Source: Gallionella sp. (GTDB lineage: Bacteria > Pseudomonadota > Gammaproteobacteria > Burkholderiales > Gallionellaceae). Taken from it: a stretch of 59,471 nt of DNA. Shown here piece after piece: positions 35,292 through 46,257 of the stretch (position 1 is the first letter of the stretch; the number at the start of each line of letters is the position of its first letter). The DNA is taken from assembly GCA_028687335.1 (NCBI GenBank), contig JAQUAI010000017.1, forward strand, positions 1 to 59,471, read 5' to 3'. The notes under the pieces were generated by a model, which was given only the letters and a program-made list of their open reading frames with translations, was not told the DNA's origin and made no database searches. The translations under genes and the position numbers were made by a program.

Positions 35292-35924
35292 ATGACCCGA
35301 ATAAAAATATGCGGCATCACGCGCACGGAAGATGCGCTGACCGTCGCCGCCAGCGGCGCGGACGCGGCTGGCTTCGTGTTCTATGCGAAGAGCCCGCGCC
35401 ACGTGAGTGTCGAGCAAGCGGCGCGGTTGGTCGCAGCACTACCGCCGTTTGTTACCACGGTTGGCCTATTTGTTGATGCGGATGTCGATTTTGTGCGGCA
35501 AGTGATGGGAAATGTTCCGCTGGATGTATTGCAGTTTCACGGCGACGAATCGCCGGAATATTGCGCACAATTTGGGCGGCCTTACCTCAAGGCAATTCGC
35601 GTCAAGGCGGGGGTTGATTTGATACAATGCGCGGCCCGTTATGCAGGTGCTCAAGCATTGCTGCTGGATGCGCATGTTGAGGGTATTCCGGGGGGGACTG
35701 GCGCGACTTTCGATTGGACATTAATTCCCCCGAAGTTACCGTTGCCAGTGATTTTGTCCGGCGGCTTGGACTCGGCAAATGTCGCCGAGGGAATACGTCA
35801 GATACAGCCGTATGCAGTGGATGTGTCCAGTGGCGTGGAGTCATCAAAAGGAATCAAGGATGCCGCGAAAGTCGCGGCATTCATCAACGAGGTAAAACGA
35901 GCAGATGTACAACTACCCAGATAA
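35292..35924 (+). CDS. trpF: Phosphoribosylanthranilate isomerase
   Basis: 210 aa TIM barrel. Cys7 in [12 protein letters not shown] is the general base and the matching Asp is in [15 protein letters not shown]. The GGLDSANV and [15 protein letters not shown] loops bind phosphate. It catalyses the Amadori rearrangement in tryptophan synthesis. The ATG at 35292 fits the family N-terminus. Its last 20 bases overlap trpB, so the two are tightly coupled. trpF here is monofunctional (not fused to trpC). Confidence 0.97.
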   Translation: MTRIKICGITRTEDALTVAASGADAAGFVFYAKSPRHVSVEQAARLVAALPPFVTTVGLFVDADVDFVRQVMGNVPLDVLQFHGDESPEYCAQFGRPYLKAIRVKAGVDLIQCAARYAGAQALLLDAHVEGIPGGTGATFDWTLIPPKLPLPVILSGGLDSANVAEGIRQIQPYAVDVSSGVESSKGIKDAAKVAAFINEVKRADVQLPR

Positions 35925-37101
35925 TACCGGCCACTTTGGCCAGTTCGGCGGTACTTACATGGCGGAGACATTGATCCCCGCCGTGGAAGAGTTGACCGCG
36001 CAGTATCTTCGTTTCAAGGACGATCCTGAATTCAAGGCCGAGTTGGCTTATGAACTCAAGCATTACGTCGGGCGTCCTAGCCCCATCTATCATGCTAAAC
36101 GCTTGTCCGAGAGCCTTGGTGGCGCGCAGATATATCTGAAGCGCGAAGACTTGAATCACACCGGTGCGCACAAGATCAATAGCGCGATGGGGCAAGCCTT
36201 GTTGGCGAAGCGTATGGGCAAGAAGCGAGTCATCGCCGAGACGGGCGCAGGAATGCACGGTGTGGCGACTGCGACCGTGGCGGCACGTTTTGGTATGGAG
36301 TGCGTCGTGTACATGGGCGCGGAAGATATCCAGCGCCAAGCACCCAACGTGTTCCGTATGAAATTGCTGGGCGCAACCGTCGTGCCGGTCGAGAGCGGTT
36401 CCAAGACACTGAAAGACGCCTGCAACGAGGCCATCCGCGATTGGGTCACCAACGTCGAATCCACTTTCTACATCTTCGGTACAGCAGCTGGCCCACACCC
36501 GTATCCCATGATGGTGCGCGACTTCCAGAGCGTCATCGGCAACGAAGCCCGAGTGCAAATGCCCGAGATGATTGGTCGTCAGCCGGACGCGGTCATTGCT
36601 TGCGTCGGCGGCGGTTCCAACGCCATCGGCTTGTTCTATCCTTATATTGAAGTGCCTAACGTGCAGATCATCGGCGTGGAAGCGGGCGGCTATGGCATCG
36701 TTAGTGGCAAACACGCTGCACCGCTCACCGCCAATGCCAAGGTTGGTGTATTGCACGGCAACAAGGTCAATCTAATGCAAGACGAGAACGGTCAGATCAT
36801 CGAGACACATTCCATCTCGGCTGGATTGGATTACCCCGGTGTCGGTCCTGAACATTGTTTATTGAAGGACATCGGTCGTGCGCAATACGTCGCTGCCGAT
36901 GACAATGAAGCCATCGCCGCTTTTGATGCGCTGTGCCGTTTTGAAGGCATCATTCCCGCGCTGGAATCCAGCCATGCGCTGGCCCATGCCATCAAGATCG
37001 CACCGACCCTAGCGAAAGACAAAGTATTGCTGGTGAATCTCTCCGGTCGTGGCGACAAAGACATGAACACTGTAGCGCGCATCAAGGGAATCACGCTATG
37101 A
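35905..37101 (+). CDS. trpB: Tryptophan synthase, beta subunit
   Basis: 398 aa. Lys90 in [10 protein letters not shown] binds [11 protein letters not shown] holds the PLP phosphate, and [16 protein letters not shown] forms the substrate loop. It joins indole, tunnelled from TrpA, with serine to give tryptophan. It is the TrpB1 (alpha-dependent) type. It overlaps trpF by 20 bases and trpA by four (ATGA). From here the plus strand is visibly richer in C than in the first 30 kb. Confidence 0.98.
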   Translation: MYNYPDNTGHFGQFGGTYMAETLIPAVEELTAQYLRFKDDPEFKAELAYELKHYVGRPSPIYHAKRLSESLGGAQIYLKREDLNHTGAHKINSAMGQALLAKRMGKKRVIAETGAGMHGVATATVAARFGMECVVYMGAEDIQRQAPNVFRMKLLGATVVPVESGSKTLKDACNEAIRDWVTNVESTFYIFGTAAGPHPYPMMVRDFQSVIGNEARVQMPEMIGRQPDAVIACVGGGSNAIGLFYPYIEVPNVQIIGVEAGGYGIVSGKHAAPLTANAKVGVLHGNKVNLMQDENGQIIETHSISAGLDYPGVGPEHCLLKDIGRAQYVAADDNEAIAAFDALCRFEGIIPALESSHALAHAIKIAPTLAKDKVLLVNLSGRGDKDMNTVARIKGITL

Positions 37102-37898
37102 GCCGCATCGACACGACTTTCGCCAAGCTGAAACAACAACAGCGCAAAGCGCTCATCCCCTTCATCACCGCAGGCGATCCATCGCAACCACTTACCGTGC
37201 CGCTGATGCATGGCTTGGTGAGCGCAGGCGCGGACGTGCTGGAGTTGGGCGTGCCATTCTCTGATCCCATGGCAGATGGCCCCGTCATTCAACGTGCTTC
37301 CGAGCGAGCGCTCAAGAATGGCATGTCGTTGCGCGGCGTGTTGGGCATGGTGGCAGAGTTCCGCAAGCAAGATACGACCACGCCAGTAGTGTTGATGGGC
37401 TACGGAAATCCTATCGAGGCGATGGGCTGGGAGGTGTTCGCACAACGTTGCGCCGAAGTCGGCGTGGACGGTGTGTTGACCGTGGATTTTCCACCCGAAG
37501 AAAGCCACGATGCGTTCGAGCATCTGCAACGTCACAACATCGCCCCCATCTTTCTGCTAGCCCCCACGACGAATGAGGCGCGTATCCAGCAGGTCGCCAA
37601 GTTGGCTCGTGGTTATGTGTATTACGTCTCACTGAAAGGCGTGACCGGCTCGGGCAGCATCGATCTGTCCGCCATCGAAGACAAATTGCCGCAATTGCGC
37701 AAACACATCAAGCTGCCTATCGGCGTGGGTTTTGGCATCCGCGATGCAGCCACTGCGAAGGCCGTCGCCAAACTGTGTGACGGCGTGGTGGTGGGTAGTC
37801 GCATCGTGCAAGAGGTTGAAAATTCCACAGAACAAAACGTCGTCGCCAATGTCGCGACACTGGTCAAAGAACTTAGACAGGCTATCGACCAAGCCTAA
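37098..37898 (+). CDS. trpA: Tryptophan synthase, alpha subunit
   Basis: 266 aa TIM barrel. Catalytic Glu49 ([11 protein letters not shown]) and Asp60 (MADGPVIQ) occupy exactly the E. coli positions. GVTGSGSID and GFGIRD form phosphate loops. It cleaves indole-glycerol phosphate and passes indole to TrpB. accD starts 12 bases after its stop with a strong AAGGAGG site, giving the trpFBA–accD–folC run found in many proteobacteria. Confidence 0.98.
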   Translation: MSRIDTTFAKLKQQQRKALIPFITAGDPSQPLTVPLMHGLVSAGADVLELGVPFSDPMADGPVIQRASERALKNGMSLRGVLGMVAEFRKQDTTTPVVLMGYGNPIEAMGWEVFAQRCAEVGVDGVLTVDFPPEESHDAFEHLQRHNIAPIFLLAPTTNEARIQQVAKLARGYVYYVSLKGVTGSGSIDLSAIEDKLPQLRKHIKLPIGVGFGIRDAATAKAVAKLCDGVVVGSRIVQEVENSTEQNVVANVATLVKELRQAIDQA

Positions 37899-37910
37899 GG
37901 AGGATTGAAT

Positions 37911-38792
37911 ATGAGTTGGTTCCAAAAATTACTGCCCCCGAAAATTAAACGCCGTGATGGCGAAGCGAAAAAAACCGTGCCCGAAGGTTTGTGGCACAAG
38001 TGCCCTAATTGCCAAGCCGTGCTGTATCACTCTGATCTGGATAAAAATCAGAACGTCTGCCCGAAATGTAACCATCACAACCGCATCACTGGGCGTGCGC
38101 GTCTCGAAGCCTTGCTGGATAGCGAGGGGCAGTTCGAGATTGGTGCCGAAGTGCTGCCTATCGACACGCTCAAGTTCAAAGATAGCCGCAAGTATTCCGA
38201 ACGTTTGACTGCTTCGCAAAAAACCACCGGCGAGGATGATGCGCTGGTGGTGATGCAGGGCAGCATTCATACCGTTCCCGTGGTGGCAGCGGCATTTGAA
38301 TTCAGCTTCATGGGCGGCTCGATGGGCTCCGTTGTCGGCGAACGTTTTGTGCGCGGCGTGCAAGTCGCACTAGAACAAAAGTGTCCGTTCATCTGTTTCG
38401 CTGCCAGCGGTGGCGCGCGCATGCAGGAAGGTTTGCTGTCGTTGATGCAAATGGCCAAGACCTGTGCGGCCTTGACTCAACTCAGCGAAGAAAAGCTCCC
38501 CTTCATTTCCGTGTTGACCGACCCAACCATGGGGGGGGTCTCTGCCAGCTTTGCCTTTATGGGTGACGTAGTGATCGGTGAGCCTGGTGCGCTAATCGGC
38601 TTCGCTGGTGCGCGTGTGATTCAACAGACCGTGCGTGAAACACTGCCAGAAGGCTTTCAGCGTGCTGAATTCCTACTCGAACACGGGCACATCGACATGA
38701 TTGTCGACCGTCGTGAAATGCGCGACCAACTAGCGACACTCATTACCCTGCTAACTAAGCAGGATGCGGTGACGAAGTTGGAAGCGGCATAG
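37911..38792 (+). CDS. accD: Acetyl-CoA carboxylase, carboxyltransferase beta subunit
   Basis: 293 aa from the ATG at 37911 (AAGGAGG seven bases before). The N-terminal zinc ribbon has Cys31, Cys34, Cys50 and Cys53. The crotonase-fold domain contains the oxyanion segments [21 protein letters not shown] (as [10 protein letters not shown]) and [16 protein letters not shown]. With AccA it transfers the carboxyl group from biotin to acetyl-CoA, the first step of fatty-acid synthesis. In many relatives folC follows directly; here a small membrane protein gene and a repeat fragment intervene. Confidence 0.97.
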   Translation: MSWFQKLLPPKIKRRDGEAKKTVPEGLWHKCPNCQAVLYHSDLDKNQNVCPKCNHHNRITGRARLEALLDSEGQFEIGAEVLPIDTLKFKDSRKYSERLTASQKTTGEDDALVVMQGSIHTVPVVAAAFEFSFMGGSMGSVVGERFVRGVQVALEQKCPFICFAASGGARMQEGLLSLMQMAKTCAALTQLSEEKLPFISVLTDPTMGGVSASFAFMGDVVIGEPGALIGFAGARVIQQTVRETLPEGFQRAEFLLEHGHIDMIVDRREMRDQLATLITLLTKQDAVTKLEAA

Positions 38793-38823
38793 CCGATATC
38801 AGTGCTAATTATTGATTACGCCC

Positions 38824-39168
38824 ATGTATGTTCCAAATAAAATCTCGAAGTCGAAGCTCGTATGGAACATTCTTCTTTCGGGCAGTTTGCTTGTTTATGG
38901 AACAGTAGGGATATATCTGGATGACATGCTGATTTTCGGCAAGGGCAGGGATACGCACTTTCACGCGGAAACTGCGTGGTTGATATATGTGGCAATGATT
39001 TTTGCCTCACTCAATATGCTCTCAGTTGTTGCAGATCACTATGATCAACGGAACAACGAGTTGAAGTACATCAGGTTTGCCAAGATGACTCAGATAATTG
39101 GCTTGTTCTTTTTTGCCTTGGCTCTAGTGCTAGACTTTTTTATTTTCAAGACAGGCACTAGAGTATAG
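38824..39168 (+). CDS. Small three-helix membrane protein of unknown function
   Basis: 114 aa from the ATG at 38824. Three membrane helices lie at about 13–32, 50–72 and 88–108. Between the first two is a charged loop (DDMLIFGKGRDTHFHAE), and after the second HYDQRNNELKYIRFAK. I recognise no family. The coding sequence is clearly lower in GC than accD and folC on either side, with many TTT/AAA/ATA codons. A dispersed-repeat fragment lies 68 bases downstream. Together these suggest a recent insertion between accD and folC. There is no clear Shine–Dalgarno site, so expression level and exact start are uncertain. Confidence 0.65.
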   Translation: MYVPNKISKSKLVWNILLSGSLLVYGTVGIYLDDMLIFGKGRDTHFHAETAWLIYVAMIFASLNMLSVVADHYDQRNNELKYIRFAKMTQIIGLFFFALALVLDFFIFKTGTRV

Positions 39169-39235
39169 CAAGCGTAGGGCGTATAACCACCTAGCATTGC
39201 GCCAGATGTATTTACGAGATTGGTGCATGCGCTTC

Positions 39236-39260
39236 GCCCTTCGACAAGCTCAGGACAGGC
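39236..39260. repeat. Dispersed repeat fragment (TTCGACAAGCTCAGGACAGG type)
   Basis: GCCCTTCGACAAGCTCAGG followed by ACAGGC matches a short intergenic repeat I know from many bacterial genomes, often mistranslated as RPSTSSGQA. It lies 23 bases before folC. It rules out the longer folC reading from 39220, whose first 21 codons are this repeat. Confidence 0.65.
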
Positions 39261-39282
39261 TTATTTCACTCTACAAAATCAA

Positions 39283-40596
39283 ATGTCTAAAGCTCTAGCT
39301 GACTGGCTATCCCACCTCGAATCCCTGCACCCCAAAACCATCGCACTCGGTCTTGAGCGCGTGGCGCAAATCAAACAACGTCTCCATCTGCAACCCGATT
39401 TTCCCGTCATCATCGTCGGCGGCACCAACGGAAAAGGTTCGGTATGCGCGATGTTGGAGGCCATTCTGCACGCAGCTGGGTTTAAAGTTGGCTGCTATAC
39501 CTCGCCACATTTATTGGATTACAACGAACGCGTACGCATCGCCAAGCAACACGTGAGCGATGCGGAGCTGTGTGCCTCGTTTGAGGCGATTGAGTTAGCG
39601 CGCAAAGCACTCCCTCTTCCAGCGAAGCAGAGGGAGCTATTGGCGGCGGATGACGAAATTCCGTTGACCTATTTCGAGTTCGGCACGCTTGCTGCAATGC
39701 AGTTGTTTATGGCGCATAAGGTGGATGTCGCCATTCTCGAAGTCGGTTTGGGCGGCAGGTTGGATGCGGTGAATGTGTTCGATGCGGATGTCGCTGTCGT
39801 GACAAGCGTGGACATCGATCATGTCGATTATCTGGGCGATACCCGCGAACAAATCGCATTCGAGAAGGCGGGTATCTTTCGCAAGGATCGCGTGGCGATC
39901 TGCGCCGATGGTGACGTGCCGCAAGCGATACGCGATCATGCTGCGGATATTGGTGCGGAGTTGTGGTGCATAGGCAAGGAGTTTGGCTTCAAGTCGCATC
40001 AGGGGCAGTGGGACTTTTTGGGTACGTCTGGCGCGCGTACTTCACTGCCCATTCCGGCTTTGCGCGGGGCATTTCAGTTGCACAATGCCAGTGCTGTACT
40101 TGCCGCGCTGGATGCGCTCAAAGTACGTTTGCCCGTGAGTATGGCAGCAGTACGGCGTGGACTGGTTGAAGTGGAATTGGCTGGACGTTTCCAATTTATA
40201 CCGGGCAAGCCGACGCTGATTCTCGATGTGGCACACAACCCGCATGCCGCCCGTTCGCTGGCCCATAATTTGAGCAATCTACCGCCAGCGAAGACTTTGG
40301 CCGTATTCGCTATGCTCAAAGACAAGGATATGTCTGGTGTGATTCAGGCACTGGATGCGCAGGTTGACACTTGGCTGGTGGCGGGTATTGATGCGCCGCG
40401 CGGGGCGACCGCCGCAGAGCTGGTGCGGGTATTGAATGAGGCCAAGGTACGCGGTACGGTGGTGCCGTGTGATTCCATCGTTGCGGCGTTGCATGAGGCA
40501 AGCAATCGTGCGGGCGAAAATGATAGAATCGCGGCCTTCGGATCGTTCTACACCGTAGCGGAAGTGATGCACGCGCGTAGACTTTCCATCCCCTGA
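39283..40596 (+). CDS. folC: Bifunctional folylpolyglutamate/dihydrofolate synthase
   Basis: 437 aa Mur-ligase fold. The P-loop GGTNGKGS lies at about 46–53. YTSPHLLDYNERVRI is the folate/omega loop, and LEVGLGGRLDAVNV and DIDHVDYLGDTREQIAFEKAGI are family signatures. DVAHNPHAA in the C-terminal domain binds the product. It adds glutamate to dihydropteroate and to tetrahydrofolates. I chose the ATG at 39283 because the upstream extension is a repeat. A SPOR gene follows after 16 bases, as in other betaproteobacteria (folC–SPOR–cvpA–purF). Confidence 0.96.
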   Translation: MSKALADWLSHLESLHPKTIALGLERVAQIKQRLHLQPDFPVIIVGGTNGKGSVCAMLEAILHAAGFKVGCYTSPHLLDYNERVRIAKQHVSDAELCASFEAIELARKALPLPAKQRELLAADDEIPLTYFEFGTLAAMQLFMAHKVDVAILEVGLGGRLDAVNVFDADVAVVTSVDIDHVDYLGDTREQIAFEKAGIFRKDRVAICADGDVPQAIRDHAADIGAELWCIGKEFGFKSHQGQWDFLGTSGARTSLPIPALRGAFQLHNASAVLAALDALKVRLPVSMAAVRRGLVEVELAGRFQFIPGKPTLILDVAHNPHAARSLAHNLSNLPPAKTLAVFAMLKDKDMSGVIQALDAQVDTWLVAGIDAPRGATAAELVRVLNEAKVRGTVVPCDSIVAALHEASNRAGENDRIAAFGSFYTVAEVMHARRLSIP

Positions 40597-40612
40597 ATTT
40601 GACTGGTGCGGC

Positions 40613-41311
40613 ATGGCTAAAGAGTTGACGGATGAAGAGCTAAATCTGCGGCGCAAATCGCGCCGTCGTCTCGTTGGCGCAACCGCGCTGACGCTGGCTG
40701 TGGTGGTGATTTTGCCGATGGTGCTGGATAGCCAGCCGAAGCCGATTACGCAGGATGTCGATCTGCGCATTCCCGATCCGAACAAGTCCGGTGAATTCGT
40801 TCCCAATGTAGTTGCCTCGTCCGTGCCGGAGGTGATGCCGGAAGCTATTTCGGCTGTGCAGGCTGTTTCGGCAGTGGAAGCCGTCTCTGCGGTGACGGCA
40901 ATTTCTGCACCATCAGCCATTGCGGTGGTAAAGCCGCAAGCGGCTGCGGCATCTGCTCCGTCCGTTGTTGCACCGCTGGCCGCGCTTAAAGAGCCCGCCA
41001 AAGCGGTTGCTGTCGTTAAAGAAACCCCAAAAACAGCCCCTGTTGAAGCAAAAGAAACGGTCAAACCGGACGAGTCGGCTGCTAAAGCTGGCACGGGATA
41101 TGTTGCTCAAGTGGGTGCTTACGCCAGCATGGCAACTGCCAAGCAGGAACTGGACAAGCTTAAGGGGTGGCGCTTCAAAGCTTATATCGAAAAGATCGGC
41201 GATAAATATCGTGTTCGCGTAGGCCCGTATGCAGAACGGGAAAAGGTCGATACCGTGCGCAAGATGCTGGAAAAACATGGTTATAAACCGGTAGTGACGA
41301 CAACGAAATGA
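40613..41311 (+). CDS. SPOR-domain membrane protein (DedD-like)
   Basis: 232 aa. A basic cytosolic start (LRRKSRRR) precedes one membrane helix at about 22–40, then a periplasmic linker rich in Ala and Val that includes SAVQAVSAVEAVSAV (about 80–95), and a C-terminal SPOR domain (about 160–230). That domain reads YVAQVGAYASMATAKQELDKL and YRVRVGPYAEREKVD. SPOR domains bind denuded glycan at the division septum, and DedD-type proteins help division. The stop overlaps cvpA (ATGA). The SAVEAV stretch is almost the same peptide as in FimV 9 kb away. Confidence 0.9.
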   Translation: MAKELTDEELNLRRKSRRRLVGATALTLAVVVILPMVLDSQPKPITQDVDLRIPDPNKSGEFVPNVVASSVPEVMPEAISAVQAVSAVEAVSAVTAISAPSAIAVVKPQAAAASAPSVVAPLAALKEPAKAVAVVKETPKTAPVEAKETVKPDESAAKAGTGYVAQVGAYASMATAKQELDKLKGWRFKAYIEKIGDKYRVRVGPYAEREKVDTVRKMLEKHGYKPVVTTTK

Positions 41312-41802
41312 CGGGTTTTGATTACGCGGTAGCGGGGATTATGTTGTTGTCCCTGTTGGTGGGAGTGTGGCGCGGTTTGGTGTACGAAGTGCTGTCACTG
41401 CTGGGTTGGCCGATTGCGTTTGTACTGAGCCGGATGTACGCCGCTAGCATTGCGCCGATAATGCCGGGTGCGCAAGAAGCGGTAAGGATTGCGCTGGCTT
41501 ATGCGGTGATGTTCATCGCGGCGCTGATTGTGTGGGGCATTCTCGTGTGGGGTTTCTCTAGGCTGGTAAAAGCGGTTGGGCTGGGCTGGTTGGACGGGTT
41601 TCTTGGTTCTATTTTTGGCTTGCTACGAGGTGTATTGGTGGTCTTAGTGCTGGTCTGGTTGGCCGGGCTGACGACTATGCCGGAGCAGGCTTATTGGCGC
41701 AATGCGTATAGCAGTAAAGTGATTGAAGATTTCGCCCTGTTGGGCAAAGTGTGGTTGCCGGAGAGTCTCTCGCAACGCATTCATTACGGAAACCGAAGTT
41801 AA
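41308..41802 (+). CDS. cvpA: CvpA-family inner-membrane protein
   Basis: 164 aa with four membrane helices (about 4–20, 30–50, 62–90, 100–122) and the family pattern [21 protein letters not shown] (as [16 protein letters not shown]) and [18 protein letters not shown]. CvpA was named for colicin V production and is linked to envelope stress and purF expression in E. coli. It overlaps the SPOR gene by four bases and precedes purF by ten. Its molecular role is not settled. Confidence 0.93.
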   Translation: MTGFDYAVAGIMLLSLLVGVWRGLVYEVLSLLGWPIAFVLSRMYAASIAPIMPGAQEAVRIALAYAVMFIAALIVWGILVWGFSRLVKAVGLGWLDGFLGSIFGLLRGVLVVLVLVWLAGLTTMPEQAYWRNAYSSKVIEDFALLGKVWLPESLSQRIHYGNRS

Positions 41803-41812
41803 GGGAAAAACC

Positions 41813-43339
<1,527 letters not shown>

Positions 43340-43370
43340 GTTGACGATGCCTGCAAGGCGGTGCTACTTT

Positions 43371-43424
43371 CCGTCTGCGCCGATTTGAGGAACAGCTTGC
43401 GGGCGCATTAAAAATACAGCTAAA
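43371..43424 (+). promoter_or_regulatory. SAM-II-type riboswitch upstream of metZ
   Basis: The stretch contains GCGCCGATTTGA, then CTTGCGGGCGC, then ATTAAAAATACAGCTAAAGC. These are the parts, in the right order, of the compact SAM-II aptamer: the P1 stem (GCGC at 43377–43380 with GCGC at 43403–43406), the GATTT loop, the TTGC loop that makes the pseudoknot, and the A-rich AGCTAAA 3' strand. The next gene is metZ, a typical SAM-II target. An intrinsic terminator follows at 43434–43466. Recognised by eye; a covariance search with Rfam SAM-II would decide. Confidence 0.85.
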
Positions 43425-43433
43425 GCGGGGGAG

Positions 43434-43466
43434 ACCCGGTTTGGCGCTAAGCTTTCCGGGTTTTTT
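43434..43466 (+). terminator. Riboswitch-linked terminator before metZ
   Basis: ACCCGG (43434–43439) pairs with CCGGGT (43456–43461), followed by six T. It lies ten bases after the aptamer and 32 bases before metZ, in the position of a SAM-controlled transcription terminator. It may also end purF transcription. Confidence 0.75.
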
Positions 43467-43498
43467 ATTGCGTGCGCGAATGACGCAGGGAGATGACG

Positions 43499-44668
43499 AT
43501 GTTCGAAAACGAATACCAACTTGAGACACTGGCGATACGCGCCGGTACGCAGCGCAGCCAATTCCACGAACATAGCGAGGCGATGTTTCTTACCTCCAGT
43601 TTTGTGTTCGACAGCGCGGCGCAGGCGGCGAAGCGGTTTGTCGGCGAGGAGCCGGGTAATATTTATTCGCGCTTTACCAATCCGACTGTTTCTATGTTTG
43701 AAGAGCGGCTAGCAGCGCTGGAAGGGGCGGAACAATGCGTTGCGACTGCTTCCGGCATGGCCGCGATTTTGGCGACCTGCATGGGTTTGCTGAAGGCAGG
43801 CGATCATGTTGTTGCATCGCAAAGCATATTTGGTTCGACGGTAAATTTATTTAATACCGTGATGAAAAAATTTGGCGTGGAGACAACATTTGTTTCTGCT
43901 ACCGATGTAGCTGCTTGGCACGCCGCCGTGCGTCCGAATACGAAGTTGTTTTTTCTGGAAACGCCGTCCAATCCGCTCACCGAAATTTCTGATATTGCCG
44001 CGCTTGCGGCGGTGGCAAAACAATGTGGTGCACTGCTAGCAGTGGATAACTGTTTCTGTACGCCTAGCTTGCAACGTCCCTTGGATTTGGGGGCGGATAT
44101 TGTCATTCATTCCGCCACTAAATACTTGGACGGGCAGGGGCGTGTGCTGGGCGGTGCGGTGCTGGGTAGCAGGAAGCTCATGGAAGGGGTGTACGGATTT
44201 TTGCGCACCACCGGCCCAACCATGAGCGCATTCAATGCATGGGTGTTCCTGAAAGGGTTGGAGACGCTCAAGTTGCGTATGGATGCACATTCGGCTGGGG
44301 CGTTACAGTTGGCGCAATGGCTGGAGCAGCAGCCGAATGTGGCGCGCGTGTTTTATCCCGGCTTGCCTTCGCATCCGCAGCATGCGTTGGCGATGAAACA
44401 ACAGCGCAGCGGCGGCGGTATCGTGGCATTCGAGGTGAAGGGGGGCAAAGAGGCAGCTTGGCGCGTGATTGATAACACCAAAATGCTTTCGATCACCGCT
44501 AACTTGGGCGATACCCGCACCACGATCACGCATCCTGCAACGACCACGCACGCACGTATTTCGCCAGAGGCGCGTGCCGCCGCAGGTATAGGCGACGGTT
44601 TGCTGCGCATCGGTGTGGGGTTGGAAGCGGTAATCGATATTCAGAACGATCTCGCGCGGGGACTGTGA
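43499..44668 (+). CDS. metZ: O-succinylhomoserine sulfhydrylase
   Basis: 389 aa PLP enzyme of the Cys/Met metabolism family. Lys208 in SATKYLDGQGRV binds PLP, YSRFTNPT near 56–63 shows the Tyr/Arg phosphate contacts of the neighbouring subunit, and DNCFCTPSLQRP holds the PLP Asp. Family features (length, TKYLDGQGRVLGGAV) favour MetZ, which makes homocysteine straight from O-succinylhomoserine and sulfide. The ATG at 43499 has AGGGAG six bases before it; an ATG at 43493 is less well placed. The SAM-II-type leader supports a methionine role. The stop overlaps pncC. Confidence 0.95.
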   Translation: MFENEYQLETLAIRAGTQRSQFHEHSEAMFLTSSFVFDSAAQAAKRFVGEEPGNIYSRFTNPTVSMFEERLAALEGAEQCVATASGMAAILATCMGLLKAGDHVVASQSIFGSTVNLFNTVMKKFGVETTFVSATDVAAWHAAVRPNTKLFFLETPSNPLTEISDIAALAAVAKQCGALLAVDNCFCTPSLQRPLDLGADIVIHSATKYLDGQGRVLGGAVLGSRKLMEGVYGFLRTTGPTMSAFNAWVFLKGLETLKLRMDAHSAGALQLAQWLEQQPNVARVFYPGLPSHPQHALAMKQQRSGGGIVAFEVKGGKEAAWRVIDNTKMLSITANLGDTRTTITHPATTTHARISPEARAAAGIGDGLLRIGVGLEAVIDIQNDLARGL

Positions 44669-45159
44669 TGGATGTGCTGGCCGCACAAGTCGGTGGGGTG
44701 TTGCGTTCGCACGGACTTAAGTTGGTTACAGCGGAATCGTGTACCGGTGGCGGTGCAGCTGCGGCGGTGACCAATATCGCGGGAAGCTCGGCTTGGTTCG
44801 AGCGCGGTTTCGTGACTTATTCCAACCTTTCTAAGCAGCAGATGCTGGGTGTTTCACCGCTCACACTTGCACAATACGGCGCAGTGTCCGAGTTCACCGT
44901 GCGCGAGATGGTGGAAGGTGCATTGCGCCACAGCGAGGCGCAAGTGGCGTTGGCGATCAGTGGTATTGCCGGGCCGGACGGAAGCACGCAGGACAAACCG
45001 GTTGGTACAGTTTGGTTCGCTTGGGGAATTAAGCATAACGGCGTAATCGCGCAACGCCATCATCTTCTTGGCAATCGTGCTGAAGTGCGTGCGCAGGCCG
45101 TTCGCGTTGCTCTGCAAGGGGTGATCGATCTACTGAATGCACGCTCAGAGACTGTTTAA
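44668..45159 (+). CDS. pncC: Nicotinamide-nucleotide amidase (CinA C-terminal type)
   Basis: 163 aa, the stand-alone CinA C-terminal domain. Signatures are TAESCTGGGAAAAVTNIAGSS (as AESCTGGG with the catalytic Ser), the mid-domain GFVTYSNLSKQQMLGV, and ALAISGIAGPDGSTQDKPVGTVW. It deamidates NMN to nicotinate mononucleotide in NAD salvage. The start overlaps the metZ stop (TGATG). recA follows 78 bases downstream, the cinA–recA–recX order found widely in bacteria. Confidence 0.95.
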   Translation: MDVLAAQVGGVLRSHGLKLVTAESCTGGGAAAAVTNIAGSSAWFERGFVTYSNLSKQQMLGVSPLTLAQYGAVSEFTVREMVEGALRHSEAQVALAISGIAGPDGSTQDKPVGTVWFAWGIKHNGVIAQRHHLLGNRAEVRAQAVRVALQGVIDLLNARSETV

Positions 45160-45166
45160 CAAAAAA

Positions 45167-45180
45167 AGAACGAACGTTCT
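45167..45180. promoter_or_regulatory. Candidate LexA operator of recA (AGAACG-N2-CGTTCT)
   Basis: AGAACGAACGTTCT has the same perfect half sites and gap as operator 1 of lexA at 1491–1504. It lies 58 bases before the recA start. It contains the smaller palindrome GAACGTTC as well. Confidence 0.8.
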
Positions 45181-45237
45181 GTACAAGTGCGGATTGATAT
45201 GCCACAATTCCGCATCATTTTTTGAAAGGGGCACACC

Positions 45238-46257
45238 ATGGATGAGAACAAAAGCAAAGCACTTGCGGCTGCATTGAGCCAAATCGAGAAACAGTTCGGC
45301 AAAGGCTCCATCATGCGCTTGGGTGAGAGTGAAGTCGGCAAAGACATTCAAGTGGTTTCCACTGGCTCGCTTGGTTTGGATATTGCGCTGGGCGTGGGTG
45401 GTTTGCCGCGCGGACGAGTTATCGAAATCTATGGCCCAGAGTCTTCTGGCAAAACAACACTGACACTGCAAGTCATTGCTGAAATGCAAAAACTGGGCGG
45501 GACAGCAGCGTTTATCGACGCAGAGCACGCACTGGATCCTGGATACGCGCAGAAGCTGGGCGTAAAAGTGGAAGATTTGCTGATTTCGCAGCCAGACAAT
45601 GGTGAGCAGGCACTGGAAATCGCCGATATGCTGGTGCGTTCCGGCTCGGTTGATGTGGTCGTAGTGGACTCAGTCGCCGCGCTGACCCCCAAAGCTGAAA
45701 TCGAAGGTGATATGGGCGATCCGCAAATGGGCTTGCATGCCCGTTTGATGTCGCAAGCTTTGCGCAAACTGACTGCCAACATTAATCGCTCGAACACCAT
45801 GGTCATCTTCATCAACCAGATCCGTATGAAGATCGGTGTGATGTTCGGCAATCCCGAAACGACCACTGGCGGTAATGCGCTCAAGTTTTATGCCTCCGTA
45901 CGTATGGACATCCGCCGCACTGGCGCGATCAAAAAAGGCGACGAAGTCATCGGCAACGAGACGCGAGTCAAAGTGGTTAAGAATAAAGTTGCACCACCGT
46001 TCCGTGAGGCTAACTTTGACATTCTGTATGGCGAAGGCATTTCGCGTGAAGGTGAAGTTATCGAGCTGGGCGTGCTGCACAAGCTGGTAGAGAAATCCGG
46101 TGCGTGGTACAGCTACAACGGCGAAAAAATCGGTCAGGGCAAAGATAATGCACGCGAGTATCTGCGCGAGCATCCGGCTATGGCCCGAGAGATCGAAAAC
46201 AAAGTGCGTGCTGTGCTTGGCGTAGCAGCATTGGCTGGCGGTGAAACCGAGGAGTGA
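45238..46257 (+). CDS. recA: Recombinase RecA
   Basis: 339 aa. Walker A GPESSGKT is at 66–73, the MAW Glu and [17 protein letters not shown] follow, loop L1 reads [21 protein letters not shown] in pieces, and [28 protein letters not shown] carries L2. It coats single-stranded DNA for strand exchange and triggers LexA self-cleavage. GAAAGGGG precedes the ATG. Its promoter has the same palindrome as lexA. The last 17 bases overlap recX. Confidence 0.98.
   Translation: MDENKSKALAAALSQIEKQFGKGSIMRLGESEVGKDIQVVSTGSLGLDIALGVGGLPRGRVIEIYGPESSGKTTLTLQVIAEMQKLGGTAAFIDAEHALDPGYAQKLGVKVEDLLISQPDNGEQALEIADMLVRSGSVDVVVVDSVAALTPKAEIEGDMGDPQMGLHARLMSQALRKLTANINRSNTMVIFINQIRMKIGVMFGNPETTTGGNALKFYASVRMDIRRTGAIKKGDEVIGNETRVKVVKNKVAPPFREANFDILYGEGISREGEVIELGVLHKLVEKSGAWYSYNGEKIGQGKDNAREYLREHPAMAREIENKVRAVLGVAALAGGETEE

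Noticed and set aside
39220..39282. Longer start of folC at 39220
   Set aside because: The extra residues are the translated dispersed repeat (RPSTSSGQA), and the family N-terminus begins at 39283.
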